Below, in pieces: positions 34,770 to 46,102 of a DNA stretch of 64,000 bases. The translations under genes and the position numbers were made by a program. Source of the stretch: Omphalotus guepiniiformis (lineage: Eukaryota > Basidiomycota > Agaricomycetes > Agaricales > Omphalotaceae). Position 1 is the first letter of the stretch. Each line of letters starts with the position of its first letter. The DNA lies in NCBI GenBank assembly GCA_028554645.1, contig JAQOOI010000045.1, positions 16,611-80,610 on the forward strand, given 5' to 3'. The notes under the pieces are model-generated. The model saw only the letters and a list, made by a program, of their open reading frames with translations. It had not been told where the DNA came from and searched no databases.

Positions 34770-36300
34770 TCCGGGCAAGATTCAAAGCAAGGCCTTATAA
34801 AGATTTACGATACAGCACGTCGAGTTTAGCTGATGTAGCCTTCTCTTGCAGATGATGGAGCTTGGGAAGAGGGATACGTGAGCTGGGTACAACTAGAGAG
34901 GAAGCAAAACATAGCTCACATCTCCAGCATTACCTAGCACATACAATCCACCACAGGGCGTGCTAATGATTTCCCGGACGCCTAGGGTGAATGTTCCGTT
35001 GTACGCAACTAATTTGTTTGCGGGGTCGAAGGCTGTCGCCTGAGCAAAAGTCGTTAGCCCCTCAGATTTCCTCGATAGTAAACGGCCCTGACCTTTGTAA
35101 TCTCCTTCGCTTCCGCATCTGCAGGCGTGCGCACAAAATTGCGCACAGTCGCAGAAGCTGCAGAGGCCGAAGGCATGAACGGAGGTGACTCGATGACAAG
35201 GTATATAGAATGTAAATGAATGGTAGATTTATGACCTTGAAAAACGATAGAATATCAGTAGGGACCCTGCGCAGTACAAGAAAGACAATCGTACCTTCGT
35301 ATGCGAAAGCAGTTCCTCTGCCCTCAATATCACACATATATATAGCTTCATCGCGAGCAACAACCATCTCGCGAGAGAAAGTGCTGCTATCGTAGCTGAA
35401 CATCCCAGAGCAGCTCCAATCTCATCCACTACAGTAGCAGAAGCGCTACCAGACTCTCGCCCCGAAGCTTGGTACGCTAATACATGGTTCGTTGTCGCAA
35501 CGAACCAAGTATAGATTTGGATACGTGGGACCCCCCGATGCAGTCGCTTCCCGAGAATGCTTCGAGTTTGGAGGGACATCAGACCGGTCAGCCATTGCAT
35601 TCGAGGAAACAGGCTCGCGGAATCCAAGGCCAGTGATAGATTCAGTGGGAGGCTCATATATGGTGCGTGGTTTGGGGAGGGCAGTAAGAGATCGAGGTGT
35701 CGATAAAGGAGGACGGTTCCATCATCAAGACCGATTGCTAGGCGAGAAAGTGTCGCGGAGAGATCAACGCTAGTAACCTATAATAAGATCAGTTCGATGA
35801 GCGATATAAGAACGGATAATAAGTTACCGGGTGTGGTCTGTTGCTCGGTTGTATCTTGGTTGAACGAAGGAGAAGAGATGCTGTTGTCCGCTTGTCTTTC
35901 TTGTCAAGGTCCCAAATTTTCAACAAAGGGGAGTGAACCGTGTCTTCTTCCTACAAGAGAAATTAACGAAAGATTTTACGAGGCAGTAAGACGCCTTACC
36001 CCGAGAGCGACTAAGATGCCTTTCCGTTCAACCCTACGCGTAACCCTACCACGGGTATGTGCTACCCAACTGCTAACCGACTCAAAACCTTCGTCCAGCA
36101 GGTGAATAGAACCCAGAATATCAGCCACTAGCAGGCCCGCCGAGGAAGAGGTAATCGTCGAGATCTCCGGCACCGCCCGTCGTTACCGTTTTAGCGCCAT
36201 CTATCGAGCCCCGAAGAACAGACGTGCCTTGAATATGTCGGGCGGACTACCAAGGTCGTGCACATCTTTCACAGGTACCACGCCAAAGAACGAAAACTGA
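34770..36300 (-). pseudogene. Captured or duplicated N-terminal fragment of VPS11 (PEP5)
   Basis: Reading down the minus strand: RQFSFFGVVPVKDVHDLG, LLVADILGSIHLLDEGFESV, SWVAHTRGRVTRRVERKGIL, TTNHVLAYQASGRESGS, VVDEIGAALGC, MVVARDEAIYMCDIEGRG, ITKVTAFDP, LVAYNGTFTLGVREII, LHHLQEKATSAKLDVLYRK and LALNLARTQ. This is the first third or so of Vps11, the HOPS/CORVET subunit, in correct order with intron remains. Frames are broken by stops (for example after LFFGAR) and it ends abruptly near 34775. The full protein has about 1000 residues, so this copy cannot replace it; an intact gene is expected elsewhere. Confidence 0.8.
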
Positions 36301-36518
36301 CGCCACTATGGACCAAAAATAATGAGCTTCACCCCAATTCACGCGAGGAAATGAGAAAAGATGAGTTGTTCCCAAGAACCTACGTTAAATTTTTTGAGAA
36401 CGGGCGTCAGCATCCGCAGACTGAGGTTCGTATTGATCAAACTCTGTCACATAGGGTGCCATAGCAGCAGCAATGACTCCTGAGCTCGAACGTCGAACCT
36501 TTTGCGACGGAGCGCTCC

Positions 36519-37200
36519 TCATTCGTCAGAGCTAGCTCGAGCAGACGGCGCGGTCGCGGATTGCTTCAGCTTTTGGATAGGCTTGGGCACCATGCTGGTG
36601 AAGGCCATGCTTCCACAGATAGTGCGTTGAGGCCTCCCTTGCGACCAATCACGGTACCTCATGTACGGTTCGTAGAATTTGATGGCGAAGAAGAACGTCG
36701 AACCGGGGGGGTAGGGTGTTAAAGACGACGAAGACGACGAAGGGGAAGAGGATTTCTGGGCGGTTGCCTCCTCATCCATCGAAGTTGATTTTGGAGAGCT
36801 TACCGTCGTACGCACGACGAACCCTTCTGCTGCTTGACCTTCCCCAACTTGTTCTTTGCCTATACGTTCGGCGAATTCTTTAACATCCTCAATCGAATTG
36901 AGCCTCTTTGATTTCGTTTTTAGGAACCCCCGCTCGTCCGCGAAGGCAACAACTACTTCGTGTGAGGGTGTGGAAGGCTTTGAAGACCAGTTCGGGAGGA
37001 CGCGTTCTTTGAGTTCGAATTTTAGAATTAAAACGCAACAAAGGTTCGGCGCGTTCCCAAAGGCGTTAACCAATAAACAATGAGAAGGAAGAGAACAAAA
37101 GGAACGCGGTTGTGGCTGAACGCGTGACCGTGTTCGAGTTCGGATAAATTGGTTTGTTGATTTCCGATTCTTCCGCCCTTCCTCTCTCTCATTCCTTGAC
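36519..37200 (-). pseudogene. Fragment of fungal tRNA ligase (TRL1) ligase domain
   Basis: The frame contains VLPNWSSKPSTPSHEVV, FADERGFLKTKSKRLNSIED, VKEFAERIGKE, EGQAAEGFVVRTTV, YPPGSTFFFAIKFYEPYMRY and RDWSQ. These match the middle of the adenylyltransferase (ligase) domain of fungal tRNA ligase, where the order is F.EEWGF.KT, EGFVVRT, YPPGSSFFFKVKFDEPYMMYRDW. The nucleotide-binding Lys motif upstream and the kinase and phosphodiesterase domains downstream are absent, and the flanking residues do not match. A Lys in the family's FFFKVKF is Ala here. It is a non-functional fragment lying between the VPS11 fragment and the dioxygenase gene. Confidence 0.7.
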
Positions 37201-37204
37201 AACC

Positions 37205-37382
37205 AGGTGGGCACCCTTTCTTTGAGTCAGAGGTTCGTAGGGCCCCTCAGGTAGCGGATTCGACCCCCGTTGGATCTAACTGCGGGTGCTTGCATACCTC
37301 TGGCTCACTGGAGCCGTTCTTGTCGTTCGGAGCGCCTCAGGCAGCGGATTCGACCCCCGTTGGATCTAACTGAGGCACCCGG
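37205..37382. repeat. Tandem 90 bp unit with 38 bp direct repeat and pol III-like boxes
   Basis: Two 38 bp copies (37245-37282 and 37335-37372) differ at one base and are 90 bp apart. GCACCC, GGGTGC and GCACCC at about 37211, 37284 and 37375 bracket the units as alternating inverted stems. Each unit also carries a TGRNTCANNGG-like and a GATTCGACCCC-like string, resembling tRNA A and B boxes about 40 bp apart. It does not fold as a canonical tRNA. It sits directly before the dioxygenase start codon. Confidence 0.5.
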
Positions 37383-37415
37383 ATACAGAGCTTCTCCCAC
37401 TGCTTTGTCCTCTCT

Positions 37416-39255
37416 TTGAGTGAACCTACCGCTAATTCGTTTGGGTTTAGATATTGGGCTGAATGGGCTACTACTTACGGTCGGTACGTGCTGGGCGGCT
37501 ATGGCCTCGAACGAAGCCTAATCCTTCGATTCCTACAGAGCAAACGCGTATCCTCTGACCCCGCGGCAGCGCTGCCCCGGCCTGGAACCTCTGCTGGTGA
37601 AGCTTTAGCCAGGGAGGAACGACTGGACCCGGTTTCTCCCCTCTTTCTTCCCTCGTCTTTCGACTTTTTGGCACAGGTATCTGCAGCTTTGGAGGAGGCA
37701 CCCTCTCTGACTGTGGAAGAAGACTTGGGAGCTGGAATGGCCACGAGCCCAGCGGAGGGCGAAACGACTGAGGAGGCGGACCGCGATAACGACGGAGACG
37801 ACGACGACAGCTGCGAAAGTGAGGACAGTGTCAGCGTGGTGGATGAAGGAGGACCCCCAGGAGAAAACTCCCGTTATGTTGCCGCGCCGAACAGCGAAGT
37901 TGAAGAAGGCTCTGGTGCTCTCCAAAGCAATCGTAACAGAAAGCGCCGTCGGCGTCGCCAGCAGCAACGTCAGAAGGGTAAAACCTGGCCTTTGGCCGAA
38001 CCGTCCAACCCTGATCCCGGTCGTTCCCAGCCTAGAGGTTCGAAACCCAACCGTTCAAAGGCCAAGAAGCGTTTGTTCAAGCGTCTCTTCGGCTCTTCTG
38101 AGCCTATTCGATTGACGACGGACACAGCTGAGTTGGGGGCTGCTAAGGGCGCCCATACCGGCAAGCGAGGGACTGCAGAAGAGCTTGGCGATACAGAGGA
38201 GCGAAGAGCTGAGTGGGACCTTCCGGAACTTCTGGCAAGAGGGTTTCAACATGTAGAGTGGGAAGGAGAGTGGGTACCTTCCTTTGTCTAAGCCCTTCTT
38301 TTGGTTGATTTCTTTCTGTAGCCGCCCTGTACCGGTGATAGACAGCAAGGGGAGGGTTTGTGGTGGTTTCTTCGGTCAGCCTAACGACCCCACTTACGTC
38401 GACGACGCCTACGCCTTCTTCGACTTGTTAATGGAAGAAGGGGAAGCTGCGACAACTGGGCCCCACAATCGCGGCGCTTTTCCAGCGTTCAACCGGGGAA
38501 TATCAATGGGCATGGGAAATAAGTCTCCTGTCTGCTTGAACAACCGGGACATGAACCCTGTTCTTGACCAGCTGGTGGGGCACAAGGCTGTACGTCGCGT
38601 AGCTCAGTATCAAAACTGTAGGTGTTTCAATCTATCTGTTCAATCGCATCTGATAATACTGTAGCTGTCTTCAAACTTTGGGCTCCTCGCGTTTACGCCG
38701 AGTACGAAAAGACCCTCGATGCGATGTACGAAGCCAAACCAACCCTCCCGGGCCCGAACTTCGACGGTGTCGTGTTTACCGCTGCAGCCTTCAACTTTGG
38801 AGGAAAGGTTCGTTCCTATATCCACCGGGATCATATGAACTGGGCTTTTGGCCTCTGCGCTATAACTGCCCTGGGGCGTTTTGATCCTACTCGAAGTGCT
38901 CGGTTAATACTTTGGGAATGGAAGTTGGTTGTGGATTTCCCTCACGCTGCTTCCGCTTTGATTCCTTCCTCCATAGTCACTCATTCTAACACACCACTAG
39001 CCCCCGGTGAGTTTTTTTGGCCTTATTGTTTTGCTAGAAGCTAACCTTCCTTCAGGAGACCAGCGCTGTTCATTCACCCAATACTCCGCCGGTGCTATCT
39101 TTCGGTGGGTGGAGAACGGCTGCATGACCGAGGAGACGCTGAAGAACATAGATCCTCGTAAGTGGAAGCAGGCACAGGAAAAGAAGGAGACCGCTTACCT
39201 CGAGCGTGTGGAGAATTTCTCCCATCTGGATGAGCTTGTAGCCCAGATTGACTAG
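37416..39255 (+). CDS. TET/JBP-like 2OG-Fe(II) dioxygenase, basidiomycete type
   Basis: Four exons (37416-38269, 38322-38617, 38665-39006, 39056-39255) join in frame to 563 residues. The N-terminal half is variable, with an acidic run (DNDGDDDDSCESEDS) and a basic run (RKRRRRRQQQRQKGK) that could be a nuclear signal. The C-terminal half matches the double-stranded beta-helix of fungal TET/JBP proteins: RPVPVIDSKGRVCGGFFG, FKLWAPRVYAEYEKTLDAM, iron-binding HxD in SYIHRDHMNWAFGLCAITAL, ILWEWKLVVDFPHAASALIP, distal His in VTHSNTPLAPG, and 2OG-binding Arg in DQRCSFTQYSAGAIFRWV. Family members oxidise methylated bases, and many fungal copies ride on transposons. All metal and co-substrate residues are present. 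Substrate (5mC, T or 6mA) cannot be told from sequence. Confidence 0.78.
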
Positions 39256-39399
39256 AGACTGGTTTTTTTCTTTCCACTCAAAATTCTTTATAACAGTAAA
39301 CTGGATTGTATTCTTTGAGTTGCTAAGTACAAGTTTTTCTTAATCTAATGCAATTTGAGTATCACAGCAGGGAGCAGGCAACAAGAAAATAATAAGGGT

Positions 39400-40534
39400 C
39401 TATTCTAGCTTGGAGAGGTCGCAGACGTGCTTAGAACAGAATTTAAGCTTGCCGCAAACCTTGCAGGGGCAGCCAATGGCGCCATCTGAGCCCAGAAATT
39501 AGAGGCGAAAGGGAAAAAGAATACGAAAAGTGTACTTTACTACTTACCAATGGTAACACGCCCTTCTACAGTTAGATCAATGGGATCTTTTGGGGTCCCT
39601 TTATTGGTGAAGACTAAAACTTCGTCGTCTTCGTCCTCTGCAGCAGAGCGTTAAAATAGCTAAGGAGTGAGAAGTTCCTAACCTTACCTAGGTCTTTGAA
39701 CTGGCCCGTTCGGTCGTAGATGATTTGGCCTGAGGAACCGCGTCGGGTGTCTGCCTCGAGCCTGTTGAGGCGGGCAATAAGGGGCGACTCCTTCTTTGCA
39801 GCCCCATCCTCCAACTCTTTCGGAGCTTCGAGAGCTGTTTTAAAAAAACCAGGCCAGTAAGCCAACTGAATAGAAAACTTCGAAGGTAGAATTACCTTGG
39901 CTAGCAGTGAAAAGGCTAGGGCGGGGTGTAGTTACGATCCTGTACAACTCTGTAAAGAAGGGATCAAAAGTGGTTTGATCTAGTAGGGCAAAGTCACTTA
40001 CCATCAACACTGGGACGGGGGTAATACATAGTCAGGATGCGTTCTGCCCCACGGGCCAGCACATCGTCAAAGCAGACTAAAAGTTAAGGTCAGTTTAGGA
40101 AAAATTCAGAGGTTAAAAATTCCTTACCATGATAGGCGCAACGGAGGGTCGGACGAGTCTGTCCACAGCCTGCAAACGACTTGCCGGCGTAGGCGCTCTT
40201 TGAGGCCCGGGAAACCTGCCAAGTACGAGCCGGGATCTCGCAAAAGCACTGCAAGTCGAGGGTATTGTCCTTAACTAAGGCCCACAATTGGTTTGCAGGT
40301 ATCAACCTCCCGACGTGATCTGTGGGGCTGTATGGTGATCGGTGAGAAGGAGGACAGTCCTAAGTTAAAGGAATCTTACTACGGAACGTTGAGTAGCTCC
40401 CGCTGAACGGTCGTGGTAATGTTAGGGGCGCTCTTTTGCTGTGCACGAAGAACCTGATGGTAAAAGAAAGGGTAAGGACTAGAGGCTCTCTTGCGAGAGC
40501 TATTACGGGTCACGGAGGATCTGGTTGCAGGCAT
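39400..40534 (-). CDS. Small protein with GRF-like zinc finger
   Basis: Starts MPATRSSVTRNSSRKRASS (basic), with splices joining LLNVP to PTDHVGRLIPANQLW. The central domain LQCFCEIPARTWQVSRASKS followed by AYAGKSFAGCG and LRCAYH has the CxC ... G+xFxxC ... C layout of GRF zinc fingers, which bind single-stranded nucleic acid in proteins such as APE2 and TOP3A. Later exons give DVLARGAERILTMYYPRPS, a helical acidic stretch (PLIARLNRLEADTRR) and a second Cys cluster, CPCKVCGKLKFCSKHVC, at the C terminus. It is convergent with the dioxygenase gene, only 144 bp away. A TATATAAG-like box (about 40602-40611, minus) lies 70 bp upstream of the start. The GRF assignment is by eye. Confidence 0.6.
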
Positions 40535-40996
40535 CGCAAAATGAAACGAAGAGGAAGAGAGAGCGAGTTCAAAGTTGTGCTTTCAGGGGCCATATTTCGG
40601 TGACTTATATACCTGGCGCTGAGCGAAAAAGCTTGTGATTTTGAGAGAAGACTCTACTTCTATTTGCTGTCTTGTCCAGAGAGACGTCGGGGGGAAGGAG
40701 AAGACGAAGAGATCGAGGAGATGAAGAGATCGAGGGGGAAAACCGTTTGATGGAAATTTATTATTGAAAAAAAGGTATTATTTCGCGCGTTACTCGTTAC
40801 AAACGAAAAAGGTAATAGAGCGCGTGAGCGGGCACGCGCAAGAGCACGCGAAAGTTGGACAGATCGCGTCAAACGCGTGGGCCCCGAAAGCCGCCAGCTT
40901 ACTCAGCTTACCCATACTTTGTGCGGACTTGGTCTACATTTAAATGCTATACCCCACACCCCACACCTCTCTCAGGTCTCTCTTCCTCACCCAACC

Positions 40997-42410
40997 ATGC
41001 TTCGTCGTCTTCCAAGAGCTTTTCCTTCCTCTCTTTCTTTCTCTTCACGTCGTTTCTATGCTGTTGAGGCTGTAGAAGAGCCATTAGCTCTTTCTGTTCA
41101 CGATGGTTATGGCTTTTGTCGAATCAATTCTGGCGACGCTCTTGGTCCTAGTCGTCAGTTTGCTGTCCAACGGAAGCTTGGGTGGGGAATGTACTCCAGC
41201 ACTTGGCTCGCTAGGGATCAAACGTAAATCTCGAATCAAAAGAAAAAGCTATTGTGTTGTCTTTCTAAAACGCCTTTTTCTCAGCGCTGAGAAGGACGTC
41301 GCAATCAAGGTGCTCACTGGGTTCGCGACGCAGCTTGTCAACGAGGGTATCACGCCCGAACTAGACGTGTTACGCAAGTTGACCACAGTTTCTCCGGCGG
41401 CTGGCCACTGCCTCTCCCTTCACTCCAATTTTGTTCACCCTGGTCAAGTTGACACTGGTCCACACCTCTGCCTCGTTACTGACGTCTTTGGAGGCGACGT
41501 GGAACATCTCAAGCGAGCCATCGCACGTAATGGTTTTCCCTTATCTCTCGCCAAGCGAATCCTTTTACATACCCTAAAAGGCCTCGCTACTATGCACAAG
41601 CAGGGCATCGTGCATACTGACCTTAAACACGACAATATCCTCTTCGATAGGGGCTCCTCAGACTGGACTTCTATTCCCGCGAAAGAACCCCTTCCCATCC
41701 CCTCTGTCCCCGAACTACTTGATCGGACCTTTGTTATCTCTGATTTCGGGAACGGTAAGTATATGTTTTAAAAGTATAGCATATGCGGTCATCATGTTCT
41801 AAATCTATGACTAGCTCAATTCATTGGTGACCCAACAGCTGATGAGATCACCGCAGAAGCACTGCGAGCTCCCGAAACTCTTCTTCGTGGTCCGTGGGAC
41901 GAAAAAGTCGATATTTGGACTTTTGGTTGCTTGGTGAATCCCCTTGTGACCTTCCCATGAAGAACAAACTGACATCATTTACACCAGGTATTTGAATTCC
42001 TCTCTGGTCGTCAGTTGTTCAAAAGACGGTCATTCTCGGAACATTCCCTGGATACCGTTGGTGGTCATCTATGGCGCATGATGTGTTTCACAGATGAGAA
42101 ATTCGAACCCGAGCAACTCGAAGTCAGTGGTCTTGCTTCGACCTACTTCGACGGTTCTTGTAAGTGTTCTACCTAACGCAACGCAATGGTCAAGCTCATG
42201 AATTTACCTTACTTAGGTCAACTAAAATCTCGCCCTCCCCACTTCAGTCACCCTATTCTTAAAATCCTGACCAACTTTGGCGTTTTGGAACAAGACCAGC
42301 TACAAAAGACGTCTGCGTTTATGCAGCGCTGTCTCCGTCTTGACCCGAAGAACAGAGCGACTGCGGAGGAACTTCTCGAGGATCCGTTTTGGGAGGGCGT
42401 CTCTGCGTAA
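40997..42410 (+). CDS. SRPK-like serine/threonine protein kinase
   Basis: Five exons (40997-41223, 41285-41754, 41815-41933, 41988-42159, 42217-42410) encode 393 residues. Kinase marks: Gly loop KLGWGMYSSTWLARD, Lys in VAIKVLTG, catalytic loop IVHTDLKHDN, ISDFGN, then APETLLRGPWDEKVDIWTFGC and the C-lobe RCLRLDPKNRATAEELLEDPFW. HTDLK in place of HRDLK and the split, long insert between lobes are typical of SR-protein kinases, of which Agaricomycetes have many. The first 35 residues (LRRLPRAFPSSLSFSSRRFY) look like a mitochondrial presequence, which is unusual for SRPK. The gene starts 460 bp beyond the GRF gene and is the first host-like gene after the mobile island. Confidence 0.82.
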
Positions 42411-43189
42411 TGCGCAGACGTCTCCGATTTATCACTTAGAAAACGACATAGAGATCAAGGTATACATTTTTTTTCGTGCAGGATACAAGCTGCTTGGGCT
42501 TTTTATGGTCATAGAACGGTTTGGGGTCGTTTGTTTTGCGTTTGTTATCGATTTGCTATTACACGTATGATACATACACCGACTTCTGATTTTCTCTTTT
42601 TCTGATTATCATTATTGTCTCGTTTTCTCCTCTTCCATCTCCGAGCTTTGGGAGGTTGGCGTGGTGTTCGATACGCTCCGTTTTCGTATGGTTTTCGGTT
42701 TGGTTTGGGCTGTTGGTTGTTTGATTTTCGTGGGTTATACACGTATATACATCTTGGGCTTATGGGTAGATAGGTAGGTAGTTACATACATACTGGGTAG
42801 ATATGGCATAAGGTTAGGAAAATCAATGGGTTTAGTGGTGAAGAATACCGAGTCATAGCAGGCGAACTTCTTCTAATTTCTAACATGCGCTTGATGCCTG
42901 CCGCCACAACAAGAGATCCTCAAAAAACAAAAAACCTTGACATGTTTTTTTTGTTCAAACCAACGCGATAATTGTCGTCTGATTGACGCCCATCTATCCA
43001 TCCTCACACGAAAACCTGCATTGTTCTCCAAATACGAACCGTTTTTGCTCAATATGGACGAAACAAAGCTTTGGCCACATTTTTCAAAACGATGGTATAA
43101 AGGGGAAGTAATTTGAAGATGTATGTATTCATTCAGATCACTTTTGCAGCTTTATCGATATCCTTGATCACTACTAGTCACTGGTTGAC
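42411..43189. other. Intergenic stretch, no gene seen
   Basis: AT-rich, T-rich sequence with tracts such as GGTAGATAGGTAGGTAG near 42763 and an A-run near 42920; no coding or RNA feature recognised. Confidence 0.5.
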
Positions 43190-45146
43190 ATGAAGACAAT
43201 CATTACTTCTACATTCAAATCTCACTCGGAACCTACAACGCCCGTTGCTGGTTCAACGCGTACGACTGGGAGCAGTGGCACCGATAAATTATCAACGCTT
43301 CCTCCAGACGTACTAGAAGAAATAATCTCTTATTTCGATAACACCAACGATACATACAACCTAAGTCTAACCGTACGTTCTCCCCTCTTCATCCCTCATC
43401 GCCTCACCTCACCTCACCTGATACCCACCCACTTACTTACCAGTCACACAACATCCACGAAACAATCCTCCCGCATCTCTCTATAACCCTAACATCCCAC
43501 AACCTCAAAACCAGCCTCTCATGCGTTCGTCACCTACTTACACGACCTGACATCGCCTCCCGTGTCCGCGAAGTGGTGCTTCGACCGGGGTACCTCGCTA
43601 CTGCGTCGAAGAAACATATCGCGGGTGAGGAAGAGCTTGCGAGGGATGTGGGTAGGGTTTTACCTAGTTTGGGTGCGCTGGAGAGGTTTGTTTGGGATGG
43701 GTGTGAGGTTCCGGAGAGGGGATTGTGGAAGAGGTTACGTGAGTGGTGAGTATACTATGGAATCGGATGTTATTTTTTGAGTGATATGCTGATGGGTGAT
43801 GGGTTTTTAGTTGTCCGAGGGTAAGGCATGTTGGGGTTAACTTGGGTTGTAAGGTTCTTGATCCAGAGAGCGAGGTAAAGCAAAGCGCATACTCGTTTTG
43901 TGCTCTGTTCTGAGTTACGTACTAGTTGTTCAGCTTCACCGATCTTCTCACTTTTTCACTCACCTCTGAACTTCGACGCGACAAATATAACCGTCCCCAC
44001 AGTGCGTTCTCTACACCTCTTTCCCATCTTCATGATACTAACCCCATCCTCCCTCACAATGCAGCCGCCCCAAACTTCCAAGCCGAAGAACTCCCTCAAG
44101 CCCTATGGACAATGCTCATCGATCGTTCACCCAACCTCCAAACCCTAGTCCTAGGGCACCGAGGACAAACTCTCCACTCCCTCCGTCAAATCAACATCCA
44201 CCCACTAATCAAAGCCCGTTGGCCCAACCTCCACACTCTCACTATCGAAAACGCATCTATATACAACCCCTTTGACGAAAACCCAACAACTTCATTCTCC
44301 CAATTCATATATGCTCATCGTCAGAGTCTCAAACACTTGAACATCCAAGAATTATTCAAATCTGACGTCCAAGGCCTCAACCTAGTTTCAATCGGTTCCG
44401 CGTACCCACTTCACTTTAATCCGCGTGTTGGACGAGAAAGTATCCTCCGAGTCGCATTGACGAGTCAAGGGTATTGCGGTGCATATCTGATGCATTTTCA
44501 ACGATACCTCGATACGTTTCCGAATGTACGGAAATTCAGTATATGGATTGATCTTTCGGAGGATAAGAAGTTGGATGAGGTTGTATACACTCATTCTGGA
44601 TTTTTGAGTGATTTATTTGAGGGACGGTGTGGGGAGTTGGAAGATCTCGAAGTGATTTGTTCGACGAGAGGAAAGGATAATTTCAACTTGGTATGGTCAT
44701 TCACGTCATATCATTTCCATTTGTATACTCATCGGATGATACAGCAAAACCTAACAAAATTCCTCTCCCAACCTTCCCTCCCAAACCTCAAACGTCTCTC
44801 AATCACCAAATGCCATAAATCAAACGACCTACCGCTCAAATCCGCCGCTTTGGAATTCGCAAGAGCGAAACCTACTCTGGAACATATCATTATTCGATCC
44901 GTGTTTAATCAATGGCTCCCATATAGTTTCGACGTTAGGATCGATCATGTGCGTAGGATGAAGATTTTACAGACGGGTGTGTATCAATTTCAGCGAGATG
45001 ATGAAGGAATAGTTGCTGAGGTTGTGGTTGATGAGAGGGGTGGAGATGTTATGCCTTGGTTACTTATGAAGAATTATAAACAGACGATCGAGAAGGAGGG
45101 GAAGAAGAAGACGAGTATGATGAATAGAATGTCGTTGAAGATCTGA
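43190..45146 (+). CDS. F-box / leucine-rich-repeat-like protein
   Basis: The N terminus reads TLPPDVLEEIISYFDNTNDTYNLSLT, the first half of an F-box, and continues after an intron with HNIHETILPHLS. Later segments (VREVVLRPGYLATASKKH, LGALERFVWDGCEVPERGLW, FTDLLTFSLTSELR, SPNLQTLVLGHRG, WPNLHTLTIENASI, SLKHLNIQEL, LPNLKRLSITKCH) are spaced like degenerate LRRs. The last exon (from about 43930) is one 400-residue frame ending NRMSLKI. It is probably an adaptor bringing substrates to an SCF ubiquitin ligase. Such genes are numerous and fast-changing in Agaricomycetes, so the target is unknown. Introns near 43372, 43746 and 43876 are inferred. Confidence 0.65.
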
Positions 45147-45243
45147 TCTATAGGTAGTTGTACAAACAGTAATCTGTTAATCTATACATACATATCCTTC
45201 GACTTGTCCACTGGCACCAAATACACCGGATCCTACACACACA

Positions 45244-45962
45244 TCAACTCAACTACACTCGCACACAAAATAAACCAATACTTACAGGAGTTGAAACAAG
45301 CGTAACTTCCGACGCATTCCCAATCCCATGTCTCAAAGGACTCGGATTCAGGTTCTGACTCTGACTCTGAATTCGAGACTCAGACTTGAACATATTCTTA
45401 ATCCCAGGCCGTCGATGAGACCGATTAGCACGATGGTTTACCGTGTACCCAACAGGTATAGGTAGAGAACCGGAACCGGGAGCGGAACCGGCGGAAACAT
45501 CCGTCTCGGATTTCGCGCTTTGCCGTGCGATTGCTCGTCGACGGAGACGGTATAGAGCGTATATGAACCATATCACTGCGACGCCTGGTGTTTTGTCAGT
45601 ATCAGCCAAAATGCAACAATACAACTATCAGCGCTCACCGAGGACTACGACAGCTATGATCCTAGCTGGACTTGGCCATGAACCACCCTCACATCCGACT
45701 CTTTGACCCCTAATACAAGTCAACCCCGGGGTTAGGCGAATTAGGGAGAAACTCACAAGGAATCATAACAAACATTTTCACCGCCATCATCAGTTGAACC
45801 CATACTAGGAGTCGCACTAGGACTCGAAGGAGCACTGGTTGTACTACTCGTACTCTGAGCCTGAGCAGCAGACACTGGAATCGTCAACATCGAGACTTGC
45901 CAACGCGAGAGGGGACCTGGTGCGCTGACAGACTGAGATTGAGATTCCGAGGACGACGACAT
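45244..45962 (-). CDS. Single-pass membrane protein with Ser/Thr-rich ectodomain
   Basis: Exons join MSSSSESQSQSVSAPGPLSR through a Ser/Thr/Ala-rich segment to PARIIAVVVLGVAVIWFIYA, a clear transmembrane helix followed by the basic stop-transfer YRLRRRAIAR. A Ser/Asn/Arg-rich cytosolic tail ends in TP then LS-stop after a last small intron (acceptor near 45247). The layout resembles fungal wall-stress sensor or SKG6-type membrane proteins, but there is no domain to name. No signal peptide is obvious. It is convergent with the F-box gene and 140 bp from the IGPS stop. Confidence 0.55.
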
Positions 45963-46102
45963 GTCTGGTGAGTGCTTTTCACGAGGGGATGGCTGGATAT
46001 TTATGTATCCTCACAAGAGTCTCTGTTTCTGTTCCAGTCTGAGTAAACGAGACACTGTATGGCATTCATATGTCTGAGTCGTTACATACATAGTATGTAC
46101 AA

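Noticed and set aside
37283..37382. A tRNA gene on the + strand
   Set aside because: The A- and B-box-like strings exist, but the T arm is not followed by an acceptor stem at the right distance and no anticodon arm forms.
30300..40700. A single large transposon with matching terminal inverted repeats covering MULE, captured fragments, dioxygenase and GRF gene
   Set aside because: Comparing the flanks by eye gave no convincing inverted repeat or 8-11 bp target duplication, so the genes are reported separately and the unity of the island is left as a hypothesis.
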